The notes beneath the pieces were generated by a model, which was not told the DNA's origin, did no database searches, and saw nothing but the letters and a program-made list of their open reading frames with translations. Source: Paracyclopina nana (lineage: Eukaryota > Arthropoda > Copepoda > Cyclopoida > Cyclopettidae). Taken from it: a stretch of DNA of 64,000 nucleotides. The DNA lies in contig JAGUCH010000004.1 in the NCBI GenBank assembly GCA_019096065.1, forward strand, positions 868,001 through 932,000, in the 5' to 3' direction. Position 1 is the first letter of the stretch, and each line of letters opens with the position of its first letter. Shown here piece by piece: positions 56,801 through 64,000 of this stretch. A program made the position numbers and the translations under genes.

Positions 56801-59800
56801 GTCCAAGCACTCCATCCACCAGGCACTGAAAGAACATTGGGTGAGCATTGCAGAAAATTAAGGACACAGTGGGAAAGACCTACCTGGAAGGCACTGCACA
56901 AATTCATTAGTGAGCCCATCACAAGAAGGGCCCCCAAATGTTGGCTCTGGATTGGTGCATGTTCTGTTCCTTGGCTTGACCCATGTCTTGTTCTCTGTCT
57001 CAAAGCAAAGCTCATCAGAGCTTTCAGTCCAGTTGGACCAACCACCACCAGCTGAAAGCACAAGTTTGAAGACATGTGATGAGAAAAGGGAGCCATTGTG
57101 ATGCTCTTGATAGATTACTTGGAGTGCACATAATCATTTCCTCTGCAGATCCTGTGCATTTGCCACCATAGAGTGGCTCAGGATTGGTGCAGGTTCTGCT
57201 TTTGGGCTTCACCCATGTTTTGTTTGCTGTTTCAAAACAGAACTCATCCAAACTGACTGTCCAAGCACTCCATCCACCAGGCACTGAAAGAACATTGGGT
57301 GAGCATTGCAGAAAATTAAGGACACAGTGGGAAAGAACTACCTGGAGGGCATTGCACCAATTCAGCAGTGAGCCCATCACAAGAGGGGCCCCTAAATGTT
57401 GGCTCTGGATTGGTGCATGTTCTGTTCCTTGGCTTGACCCATGTCTTGTTCTCTGTCTCAAAGCAAAGCTCATCAGAGCTTTCAGTCCAGTTGGACCAAC
57501 CACCACCAGCTGAAAGCACAAGTTTGAAGACATGTGATGAGAAAAGGGAGACATTGTGATGCTCTTGATAGATTACTTGGAGTGCACAAAACCATTTCCT
57601 CTGCAGATCCTGTGCATTTGCCACCATAGAGTGGCTCAGGATTGGTGCAGGTTCTGCTTTTGGGCTTCACCCATGTTTTGTTTGCTGTTTCAAAACAGAA
57701 CTCATCCAAACTAACTGTCCAAACACTCCATCCACCAGGCACTGAAAGAGTAGTTTGTGTGCATTGCACAGAATGGAAGGGTGGACACATTTGGCTTTGA
57801 CCTTTGTTGTTCCATAGTTTTGTGACAGGAAACTGCACAACAAAACTGCACCAGGATATCGACCAGGAAGTGAATTGCAATCCAGTAAAAGACAGAAAAA
57901 TAACTGCCTGTTCTGGGATTTGAACCTTGGTCTGACTGATTTGCAATCTGACTATGTCACTGAGCCACCGAAGGAACACAGAAAATTTCAACAAGAAAAA
58001 GTTGACCAAATGTTTAGGATTGCCTTTACCACCAGCAAATTATGTATGATTGGGGCATTCAGCCCAGTGGCTATAGACCTTTGGGCTTTAATGTGGTAGT
58101 TACTGTTTTTCCAAAGATGGGATATTAACCTTCATCCCATTAAACAAAAACTGCAATGCTATATACAATGTGATTGATGCATATTATTGGGAGTGGGCTA
58201 GAGGTGTATCTGGCTCAGGCCCGAGCCTGAAAGCCCAATACCAATTTCTGGCCCAGGCTAAATAAGGCCCCAGCGTGAGCCCGACTCAAGCCGATTTTCA
58301 GAAAGCCCAAAAAAGCCTGAGGTGGTCCAAATGACATTTCTTTAAATGAAAAAACTTGTTAAAAATCAGAAAAACAATTGCTCTAGATAATGAGCTTAAA
58401 TGTTGAGTTTGATTGTAAAGTATCCCTTGACTTACATTTAACTTCAGTATTAGAGGTGAGTTTGTAATTTAAAAAGTGATTATTATTCAGATTTTTCCAG
58501 AAAAATTGTAGATTTTATCACAGTTTAAAAAGCATGTAGCATTTTTTAACTGGCTCAAAAAAGCCTGAAGCCTGAAAAAAAAGTTCAGGCCCAACCCGAC
58601 CCAAGTCATTTTTGGAAAACTCAAGCCTGACCCGAGCCCGACTTTTCTTGGCCTGGTACACCTCTAGAGTAGGCAAAAGGCTCATTTTTTTATTTATCTT
58701 ATATACTGTAATACAATTTCCTCGTGTTATAATTCAGTTTACTGATCCGACTCAGCTCTTTTATATCACAGTTTTTTCAAAGCAATTAGGCGATTTTTGA
58801 ATACTTAATGGCCCTTGATTGATTTAAAGTAATTTTATGCCCCTCATATACCTTGGAAGTATTCCAAATTCCAAAGAAGCTGAAAAAATAGAGGAACTAC
58901 CTAGATTTGAACCTCTGACAGTAGGATTAGCATTCCAATGCTCTAACCACTGAGCTATGGAAGCTTGATGTAATATTAATGCTATTACAGGATTTTAACA
59001 TAATTTAAGCCAGGTAAAGAAATCAGAAAATGTTAAGGAATGGCTGGGATTTTAACCACAGACAGCTGGATCAAGAGACCAGAACTTTAACCATTGAGCC
59101 ATGGGAGCACCTCAGATGAAATGGTTTTTAAAAGTCTAAATTTTCCCGAACCACAGGATGCAAGCAAATGAGAGCCAGTGATATTCACATAGCAACTAAA
59201 ATTTGATCAGCATTTTACAGGGCACGGGGCAGCCAGGTAATTTCATTAAAACACTCAAAAATTGTATTTCAGAATATAAAAATGTATATACTGAGCTGGG
59301 GAAATTAAAATTGGTCTGTAAAAAGGCTGACCTAGGATTTTAGAATGGAAAAACATTAACATTCATACAATTACAGCCCTTGCAGGCTCGGGCTAGTAAA
59401 GCTGTACTTCAGTTTTCCCGTTTTAAAGTCTTCTCTCAGCTCTTTAATGGCCCTACTTTATGATCCCTAGGTGGATATAAATATGTAATAATTTTTCTGG
59501 AGGGAGGACCAAAGCCCTCCACATTTCACTGCTACCTATGTGGCTCCCCTGTTTTGGCACAGGAAACAGAAAAATGTGATTATGATCTTAAATTAGATGC
59601 TGTTGTTTTATCCCTTATGAAATAGCTTTTTAGCTGTAAGCCAGGCTAGGCCACATTTAATTTTTTTGATTTCTATCATGCAGCAGAGAAGGCCCTAAAA
59701 AATGTCCTTGGCTTAAGAGCTCTCAGGCTAAATGTGGCAGTGATTGTTTATCCATAGGTACGAAAGGATTTCAACCTTAATTCTACTAAACAGAATGCAA

Positions 59801-62800
59801 TGCATTGTTATTTACAAAAGGACAGTTAGGGATAATTTTCTGCATGAAACATTATTGGGAGTGGGCCGAAGGCTTGTACGCTCTCAATATTTTTACATGA
59901 ATTGTGGGGAAGGCCAAAGGAAGTTGGCATTCTTTTTAGCAGAACAGGCAAGTGATCCAACCAAGATCCTTGGTACCTGATTCCTAGGAGCTTCAATATT
60001 ACATAGGTATCAAGCTTATTGTGTACTAATTAATGTCGAATGACCTTTTCATGCAAAAAAAGTATACTTTTGATAGTTTTTTGCCACTATTTGCCATCTT
60101 GAATGAGACTTACCCTTCTTGCCCCAAAGACCTTTATCTTCAAGACTTCAAGACTTTCAAACTTTCATGTTCACATGCATCATAGAAAAAATTCAATAAC
60201 TTTTTTCTGGAAAGCACATAGCATCAACACATAGGAAAAACCTAAAAATGTAAATCTTAACTGTAATGTAAAAGTTTCAATTGGAACAAATTTCCTTATG
60301 GTCAACTAAAACCTCTAAAATAAAAAAGTTGGACTGAATAAGCAGATGAAAATTAAGTCCACCAGCTTTATGAAGATATGAGGTTGGAGATTTTTTTCAG
60401 GCAATATTAGTCTGAAGTTATTTTTAAATGTCTCTTGTAAGAAACTAATATCTCAACCAGAAATTTTCTCAAGTGTTATTAGCACTTCGTTTTACCCCGA
60501 TTGTATTTATAATTTATAAAGTACCAGGGGCAAATAGCAGTTTATATATTCTGACTGAATGAGCATGAATGAAGGTGTCATTCCAGGTATACAGGGCATC
60601 ATACAATAAGCGGAGTATTTCACAGGCTCACCTAGACTTCGAGCTCAATCTATTAAGCATATGAGTTCTCTTTAACCTGCTTTTGGTAGGAGGCCCTGTA
60701 TATCAGCTACTGATAAACCTAGGACAGTGTGGCAATAGTGCAGAACACCTAATGGTGCTGCCATCTCTTCACATTTTTCTCAGGAACAGAGCATATTATT
60801 AAGGTTATAGTCGTTTGACCAGAATTGTGATCCCATCTACTTAGCTGGTGCACTTTCTAGTTTGCTTAGTCAGCATTGAGATGCTCCATGTTTTCTTGAT
60901 TGATAAATCTTCTTCAGGAATTTTAAGATCAATTGCTAGAACATAATTCCTCTAACATAATGTCATCTTCATAGACTATGAGATCTGCCACCCAAGTCAA
61001 ATGGCTTCTGGCCTGGTGTATCCAGCCATCATTCTGACTTATCAGTCATGTATTTTGCCAGCTCCAGCATCAGCAGCTTGCCTAAGTATCAAGCATTAGC
61101 TAAAGGGAGCATATCCAGCTAAAACAATATTAACTGAATTTTTTAAACTTTTATATAAAGTAATACGATTTTCTTGTGTTATAATTCAGTTTACCGATCC
61201 GACTCAGCTATTTATATCACAGTTCTGTCTAAGCAATTTGGGGGATATTAAATACTTAACAGCCCTTGAATCAAATTAGAGGGATTTTAAGTAATTTATT
61301 GCCCCTCATATTCCATGGAAGTAATCCAAATTCCAAAGAAGTTGGAAAAAGAGTGGATCATCCAAGATTCGAACCTCAGACAGTTGGATTAGCATTCCAA
61401 TGCTCTAACCACTGAGCTATGAAAACATCATGTAAATTGCATGCTATGTATAGGACTTTAACCATAATTTAAGCCACTAAAGAAAAACATAAGTTAATGA
61501 ATGACTGGGGTTTGAACCCTAGACTGCTGAATCAAGAGCCTAGCACTCTAACCATTGTGCCATAGGAACACATCTGAAAAAATGGATTTTAAAAGTCTAT
61601 TTAATTGCTCCCAACCCACTGGATGCTAACTAATGAGAGCCAGTGATATTCACATAGCAACTAAAAACAGAGCAGTATTTTCTAGGGCACAGGGCAGCCG
61701 GGTAACTTCATTAAAACACTCAAAAATTGTATTACAGAATATAAAATTGTACCGATTGAGTCATGAGAAACGCAATGCGCTGGCTGCACTGCTGCACTAA
61801 ATAAACCGGCCGAATTGGCCATAGCGCTTACCCGGTTTTGATGACTCAATCGGTATATTTTGAGCTAGGGCACATGCAATTGGGTCATTTAATAGCTGAC
61901 CTCAGATTTTAAAATGGAAAAACACTCGTACAATTACAGCCCTCGCAGCCTCGGGCTAGTAAAGCTGTGCTCGAGTTTTCCCATTTTAAAATCCTCTCCC
62001 AGCTATTTAATGACCCTACTTTCCGTGCCCCAGCTAAAATATAACTATTGATCCTATATTTTTTACAAATGCTATATATAATGAAGTCATTTGGAGTATT
62101 GCATCACTTCAAAATCAATTTTTTAATTGCTTTGAAATAGATTTTGTAAAGCATTTTTTGAACATGGGGATATGCTGTAACCAATAAACAAACAATCCCA
62201 AATCATTTTTTAGAAACATCAATAATTATCTAAGTCTTGTAAATTAAAAGCACCAACATTATTTTTGTAAATCGCTATATCCTAAGTGCATCGATCTTGG
62301 TTCCTTTCTTTTAAAAACCAGGCACTAAATTCATATATCACCATAGGCCTGCCCATCATAATCCATTTATGGACACCTTTACATAGTTCAGCACATGAGG
62401 ACACAGTGGGGAAAGACCTACCTGGAGTGCATTGCACCAATTCAGCAGTGAGCCCATCACAAGAGGGGCCCCCAAATGTTGGCTCTGGATTGGTGCATGT
62501 TCTGTTCCTTGGCTTGACCCATGTCTTGTTCTCTGTCTCAAAGCAAAGCTCATCAGAGCTTTCAATCCAGTTGGACCAACCACCACCATCTGAAAGCACA
62601 AGTTTGAAGACATGTGATGAGAAAAGGGAGCCAATGTGGTGCTCTTGATAATTTACTTGGAGCGCACATAATCATTTCCTCCGCAGATCCTGTGCATTGG
62701 CCACCATAGAGTGGCTGAGGATTGGTGCAGGTTCTGCTTTTGGTCTTCACCCATGTTTTGTTTGCTGTTTCAAAACAGAACTCATCCAAACTAACTGTCC

Positions 62801-63963
62801 AAGCACTCCAACCACCGAGCACTGAAAGAACATTTGGTATGCATTACCAAGAATTAAGCACACAGTGGGAAAGACCTACCTGGAGTGCATTGCACCAATT
62901 CAGCAGTGAGCCCATCACAAGAGGGGCCCCCAAATGTTGGCTCTGGATTGGTGCATGTTCTGTTCCTTGGCTTGACCCATGTCTTGTTCTCTGTCTCAAA
63001 GCAAAGCTCATCAGAGCTTTCAATCCAGTTGGACCAACCACCACCAACTGAAAGCACAAGTTTGAAGACATGTGATGAGAAAAGGGAGCCAATGTGGTGC
63101 TCTTGATAATTTACTTGGAGTGCACATAATCATTTCCTCTGCAGATCCTGTGCATTTGCCACCATAGAGTGGCTCAGGATTGGTGCAGGTTCTGCTTTTG
63201 GGCTTCACCCATGTTTTGTTTGCTGTTTCAAAACAGAACTCATCCAAACTAACTGTCCAAGCACTCCATCCACCAGGCACTGAAAGAACATTGGGTGAGC
63301 ATTGCAGAAAATTAAGGACACAGTGGGAAAAACCTACCTGGTATGCATTGCACCAATTCAGCAGTGAGCCCATCACAAGAGGGGCCCCCAAATGTTGGCT
63401 CTGGATTGGTGCATGTTCTGTTCCTTGGCTTGACCCATGTCTGGTTCTCTGTCTCAAAGCAAAGCTCATCAGAGCTTTCAATCCAGTTGGACCAACCACC
63501 ACCAACTGAAAGCACAAGTTTGAAGACATGTGATGAGAAAAGGGAGCCAATGTGGTGCTCTTGATAATTTACTTGGAGTGCACATAATCATTTCCTCCGC
63601 AGATCCTGTGCATTGGCCACCATAGAGTGGCTGAGGATTGGTGCAGGTTCTGCTTTTGGTCTTCACCCATGTTTTGTTTGCTGTTTCAAAACAGAACTCA
63701 TCCAAACTAACTGTCCAAGCACTCCAACCACCGAGCACTGAAAGAACATTTGGTATGCATTACCAAGAATTAAGCAAACAGTGGGAAAGACCTACCTGGA
63801 GTGCATTGCACCAATTCAGCAGTGAGCCCATCACAAGAGGGGCCCCCAAATGTTGGCTCTGGATTGGTGCATGTTCTGTTCCTTGGCTTGACCCATGTCT
63901 GGTTCTCTGTCTCAAAGCAAAGCTCATCAGAGCTTTCAATCCAGTTGGACCAACCACCACCAA
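44675..63963 (-). CDS. Large TSP1-repeat and PAN-domain protein gene, 5' end outside window
   Basis: Nearly all exons begin and end in phase 1, the symmetric pattern of shuffled extracellular modules. In coding order there are 7 TSP1 exons (63963-62422), 38 in a uniform array (57741-49098), one chimeric TSP1 exon (49039-48818), a TSP1-like exon (45714-45568), a PAN/apple exon (45513-45277), a canonical TSP1 exon (45223-45050) and two tail exons ending at the stop at 44675. TSP1 modules mediate adhesion to glycans and matrix proteins, and PAN modules bind proteins or sugars. The product is likely secreted, since no membrane segment or GPI-type end is visible in the tail. The array domains have only four cysteines, unlike the six-cysteine TSP1 modules near the C-terminus. 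The WSxW motifs are typical C-mannosylation sites. Confidence 0.75.
44911..44987 (-). CDS. Probable penultimate exon of the TSP1/PAN gene
   Basis: Its acceptor GATATTAG lies after a 62-bp intron, a size typical here, and its donor is CTCAAG|GTAAGA. The 77 nt carry the frame from phase 1 to phase 0. The encoded stretch ends YCNCNLK. Tentative. Confidence 0.4.
45050..45223 (-). CDS. Canonical TSP1 exon
   Basis: 58 codons, phase 1-1. It has GEWSEWTLGMCSASCGGG and six cysteines in the usual TSP1 order. It is flanked by TTCTCTTAG and CCAG|GTTGAT. Confidence 0.85.
45277..45513 (-). CDS. PAN/apple-like exon
   Basis: 79 codons, phase 1-1, with six cysteines in the pattern C...C-x3-C-x4-C...C...C that includes GCRDECTKHKKCE, as in PAN/apple modules. 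It ends CCA A|GTAATT like the array B exons. The intron to the TSP1 exon is 53 bp. Confidence 0.7.
45568..45714 (-). CDS. Short TSP1-like exon
   Basis: 49 codons, phase 1-1, read between TTTTTAG and CAAG|GTGATA. It has FGWSDF, then NCSETC, a RYC and a C-x-G, with six cysteines, so it is a compact TSP1-type module. Confidence 0.65.
45855..46533. mobile_element. Foldback element with inverted 14-bp repeat arrays
   Basis: Left and right ends are inverted copies starting TACTGGTTAAAGGCTAA. Each arm continues as degenerate tandem copies of GGTTAAAGGCTAAT (left arm to about 45960, right arm from about 46405). The centre is unrelated. A TA flank on each side may be a target duplication. Confidence 0.6.
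46540..46830. repeat. Dispersed repeat, second copy
   Basis: This resembles 42790-43290 in the same order of short conserved blocks. It sits next to the foldback element at 45855-46533. Class unknown. Confidence 0.4.
46870..47110 (+). repeat. tRNA-derived SINE-type repeat, partial
   Basis: The stretch CACTGGGCTAAATGCGGCGA leads into ATGGCTCAGTGACAGAGTGTC, an A-box-like block shared with the copy at about 48420-48775. The B-box part is degenerate. Confidence 0.45.
47716..48104. mobile_element. Inverted-repeat element (about 390 bp)
   Basis: The left arm TCTGACCGTTCAAAATTGGAC is mirrored by GTCCAATTTTGAACGGTCAGA at the right end. The arms extend about 130 bp with decreasing similarity. Half of the same element is found inside the foldback at 38521-39261. 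No coding. Confidence 0.6.
48130..48340 (+). repeat. tRNA-derived SINE copy
   Basis: An A box (TGGTGGCTCATTGGTTGATAG) and a B box (GGATTCAAACCCC) are followed by a body shared with the copy at 48549, including CAGTTTCCTGTC and GGCAGGCATT. Confidence 0.55.
48420..48775 (+). repeat. tRNA-derived SINE copy, best preserved
   Basis: The A box (GGTGGCTCAGTGACAGAGTG) and B box (GGTTCAAATCC) lie at about 48565-48625, with a conserved body to about 48775. The preceding 130 bp is also shared with other copies, so the mobile unit may be longer or composite. The same family appears in reverse at 57785-58190. Confidence 0.6.
48818..49039 (-). CDS. Chimeric TSP1 exon (B-type start fused to A-type body)
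   Basis: 74 codons, phase 1-1. It opens like an array B exon (GGWSAWTVSLDEFCFETANKT) and then runs directly into the A-exon sequence from NWTESSDELC onward. The first part of the fold is therefore duplicated within one exon. It is flanked by the usual splice sites. It probably arose by unequal recombination between A and B exons, which are alike at this point. It remains in frame. Confidence 0.8.
49098..57741 (-). CDS. TSP1 exon array: 19 tandem units, 38 exons
   Basis: Each 458-bp unit has an A exon of 168 nt at 49098+458n to 49265+458n and a B exon of 165 nt at 49333+458n to 49497+458n, for n = 0 to 18. No length change was found at any unit checked. All exons are phase 1-1; donors are CCAG|GTAGTT (A) and CCAA|GTAATC or GTAAAT (B), and acceptors end TTTCAG. 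Introns are about 58-67 bp. A exons encode GGWSNWTESSDELCFETENKT and B exons GGWSAWTVSLDEFCFETANKT, followed by R-x-R/S-x-C, PxPxxGGxxC and a final C. Each domain has four cysteines. A exons hold up to three N-glycosylation sequons (NWT, NKT, NRT), B exons one. Confidence 0.85.
49098..57755. repeat. 458-bp tandem repeat with higher-order structure
   Basis: Exons and introns are copied together and are highly similar among units. Shared rare variants show larger blocks. For example, units n=0-1 and n=6-7 (2,748 bp apart) share ACATTTGATG and CTAAGTGTCC variants, and n=4, 5 and 16 share GTGTGAGCATT. This is the mark of repeated unequal crossing-over. Confidence 0.85.
57785..58190 (-). repeat. 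tRNA-derived SINE copy, reverse orientation
   Basis: Read on the minus strand it has GGTGGCTCAGTGACATAGTC, then GGTTCAAATCCC, then the same body as the copy at 48420-48775. Its left edge touches the intron start beside the last array exon. Confidence 0.55.
58199..58666. mobile_element. Non-autonomous hAT-type element with 8-bp target duplication
   Basis: Its ends are inverted: TAGAGGTGTA at 58199 and TACACCTCTA at 58666. They are flanked by GAGTGGGC (58191-58198) and GAGTAGGC (58667-58674), an 8-bp duplication with one mismatch. The interior is rich in GCCCGAGCC-type motifs near both ends, as in many hAT-derived MITEs. It inserted into the SINE-type repeat, whose empty form reads GGGAGTGGGCCGAAGGC at about 59860. 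Confidence 0.75.
58896..58969 (-). repeat. tRNA-like pseudogene or SINE head
   Basis: On the minus strand, TAGCTCAGTGGTTAGAGCA (A box) and GGTTCAAATC (B box) are correctly spaced, but the acceptor and T stems do not pair well. It is not a functional tRNA by eye. Confidence 0.5.
59040..59106 (-). repeat. tRNA-like pseudogene, second of the doublet
   Basis: On the minus strand, ATGGCTCAATGGTTAAAG and GTGGTTAAAATCCC match A and B boxes. The stems are degenerate. It lies about 70 bp from the first unit. Confidence 0.45.
59480..59910 (-). repeat. Degenerate SINE-type repeat
   Basis: This shares GGCACAGGAAACAGAAAAATGTG and the ACTAAACAGAATGCAATGC... ATTATTGGGAGTGGGC end with the copies at 48420 and 57785. 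The tRNA part is lost or unrecognisable. Confidence 0.4.
61145..62040. repeat. Duplicated segment with two tRNA-like units, copy 2
   Basis: This is the counterpart of 58690-59480, with tRNA-like units at about 61356-61427 and 61500-61571 (minus strand). It is interrupted by the small TA-flanked element at 61750-61855. Its last part (about 61880-62040) is itself an imperfect inverted repeat. Confidence 0.6.
61750..61855. mobile_element. 106-bp MITE with TA target duplication
   Basis: TACCGATTGAGTCAT and ATGACTCAATCGGTA form perfect 15-bp inverted ends that include the flanking TA. The paralogous copy at about 59275-59305 lacks the insertion, giving an empty-site comparison. TA duplication and size suggest a Tc1/mariner-type origin. 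Confidence 0.7.
62422..63963 (-). CDS. Second TSP1 exon array: 4 A exons and 3 B exons
   Basis: A exons lie at 62422-62589, 62880-63047, 63338-63505 and 63796-63963. B exons lie at 62657-62821, 63115-63279 and 63573-63737. The same 458-bp period and phase 1-1 splicing hold, so the array continues past the window. Most A exons here read NWIES instead of NWTES and so lose the first N-glycosylation sequon; some also read ENQTW. These differences set this array apart from the one at 49098-57741. Confidence 0.85.
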
Positions 63964-64000
63964 CTGAAAGCACAAGTTTGAAGACATGTGATGAGAAAAG

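Larger units (their letters stand above)
58690..59480. repeat. Duplicated segment with two tRNA-like units, copy 1
   Basis: This matches 61145-62040 over most of its length (for example TTATAATTCAGTTTAC, GAGCCAGTGATATTCACATA, AAAACACTCAAAAATTGTAT). It includes the tRNA-like units at 58896 and 59040. It may be a longer interspersed element or a local duplication. Confidence 0.6.
57742..62421. other. 4.7-kb intron between the two TSP1 arrays
   Basis: This contains SINE, hAT-type, TA-type and tRNA-like repeats listed separately, plus stretches (about 59910-61140 and 62050-62280) in which I see nothing. No exon was recognised. Confidence 0.5.

Noticed and set aside
58896-58969. Functional tRNA gene
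   Set aside because: A and B boxes are good but the acceptor and T stems pair poorly, and the unit recurs in a dispersed repeat.
49398-63967. Recurring 109-codon plus-strand and 176-codon minus-strand frames in the TSP1 array
   Set aside because: The plus frames are antisense shadows of the A and B exons. The 176-codon minus frames read through introns; splice sites and phases define the real exons.

Overview
The window is metazoan, almost certainly invertebrate, nuclear DNA. Host exons on the minus strand are separated by GT-AG introns that are mostly 53-68 bp long. They encode animal extracellular modules (thrombospondin type-1, PAN/apple) and a GT11 fucosyltransferase. The surroundings are AT-rich and packed with tRNA-derived SINEs and small inverted-repeat transposons. 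I cannot name the phylum from the sequence.

Positions 1-38118 hold a giant Ty3/gypsy-like LTR retroelement on the minus strand, present as two head-to-tail units of about 22.28 kb. The right unit (38118 down to 15836) reads: LTR and leader, gag (35941-33377), pol (33377-25376), a broken or spliced minus-strand ORF cluster (about 25340-23815), a noncoding block with a repeated 23-bp motif and a plus-strand TATA box with splice donor, then an accessory block. The accessory block holds two plus-strand (antisense) membrane-protein genes (21282-21990 and 19724-20773), a 432-aa minus-strand gene (19360-18062) and an envelope-like glycoprotein (17824-15938). The left unit starts at 15835 and runs off the window at position 1, after gag, pol and the ORF cluster. 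The two units are nearly identical in gag and pol but differ by about 3% over one 0.9-kb patch.

The accessory block does not look like ordinary retroelement 3' coding. Its genes have their own TATA-like boxes, two point in opposite directions from a shared 363-bp promoter region, and one antisense gene carries two introns. Pol seems to be reached through an overlapping stop-start pentamer, TAATG, and has a predicted transmembrane hairpin ahead of its protease.

From 38119 rightward is host DNA. A foldback transposon (38521-39261) precedes a complete four-exon GT11 alpha-1,2-fucosyltransferase-like gene (43554 to 39454) whose third intron is full of a 16-bp minisatellite. Upstream of it lies the 3' part of a very large secreted or surface protein gene (minus strand, 63963 to 44675, 5' end outside the window). 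From the N-terminal side it has a TSP1 exon array (62422-63963), a 4.7-kb repeat-filled intron, a second array of 19 units of exactly 458 bp (two TSP1 exons each, 49098-57741), a chimeric TSP1 exon, a 3.1-kb repeat-filled intron, a TSP1-like exon, a PAN exon, a canonical TSP1 exon and a short tail. Array domains have four cysteines instead of six and many N-glycosylation sequons.
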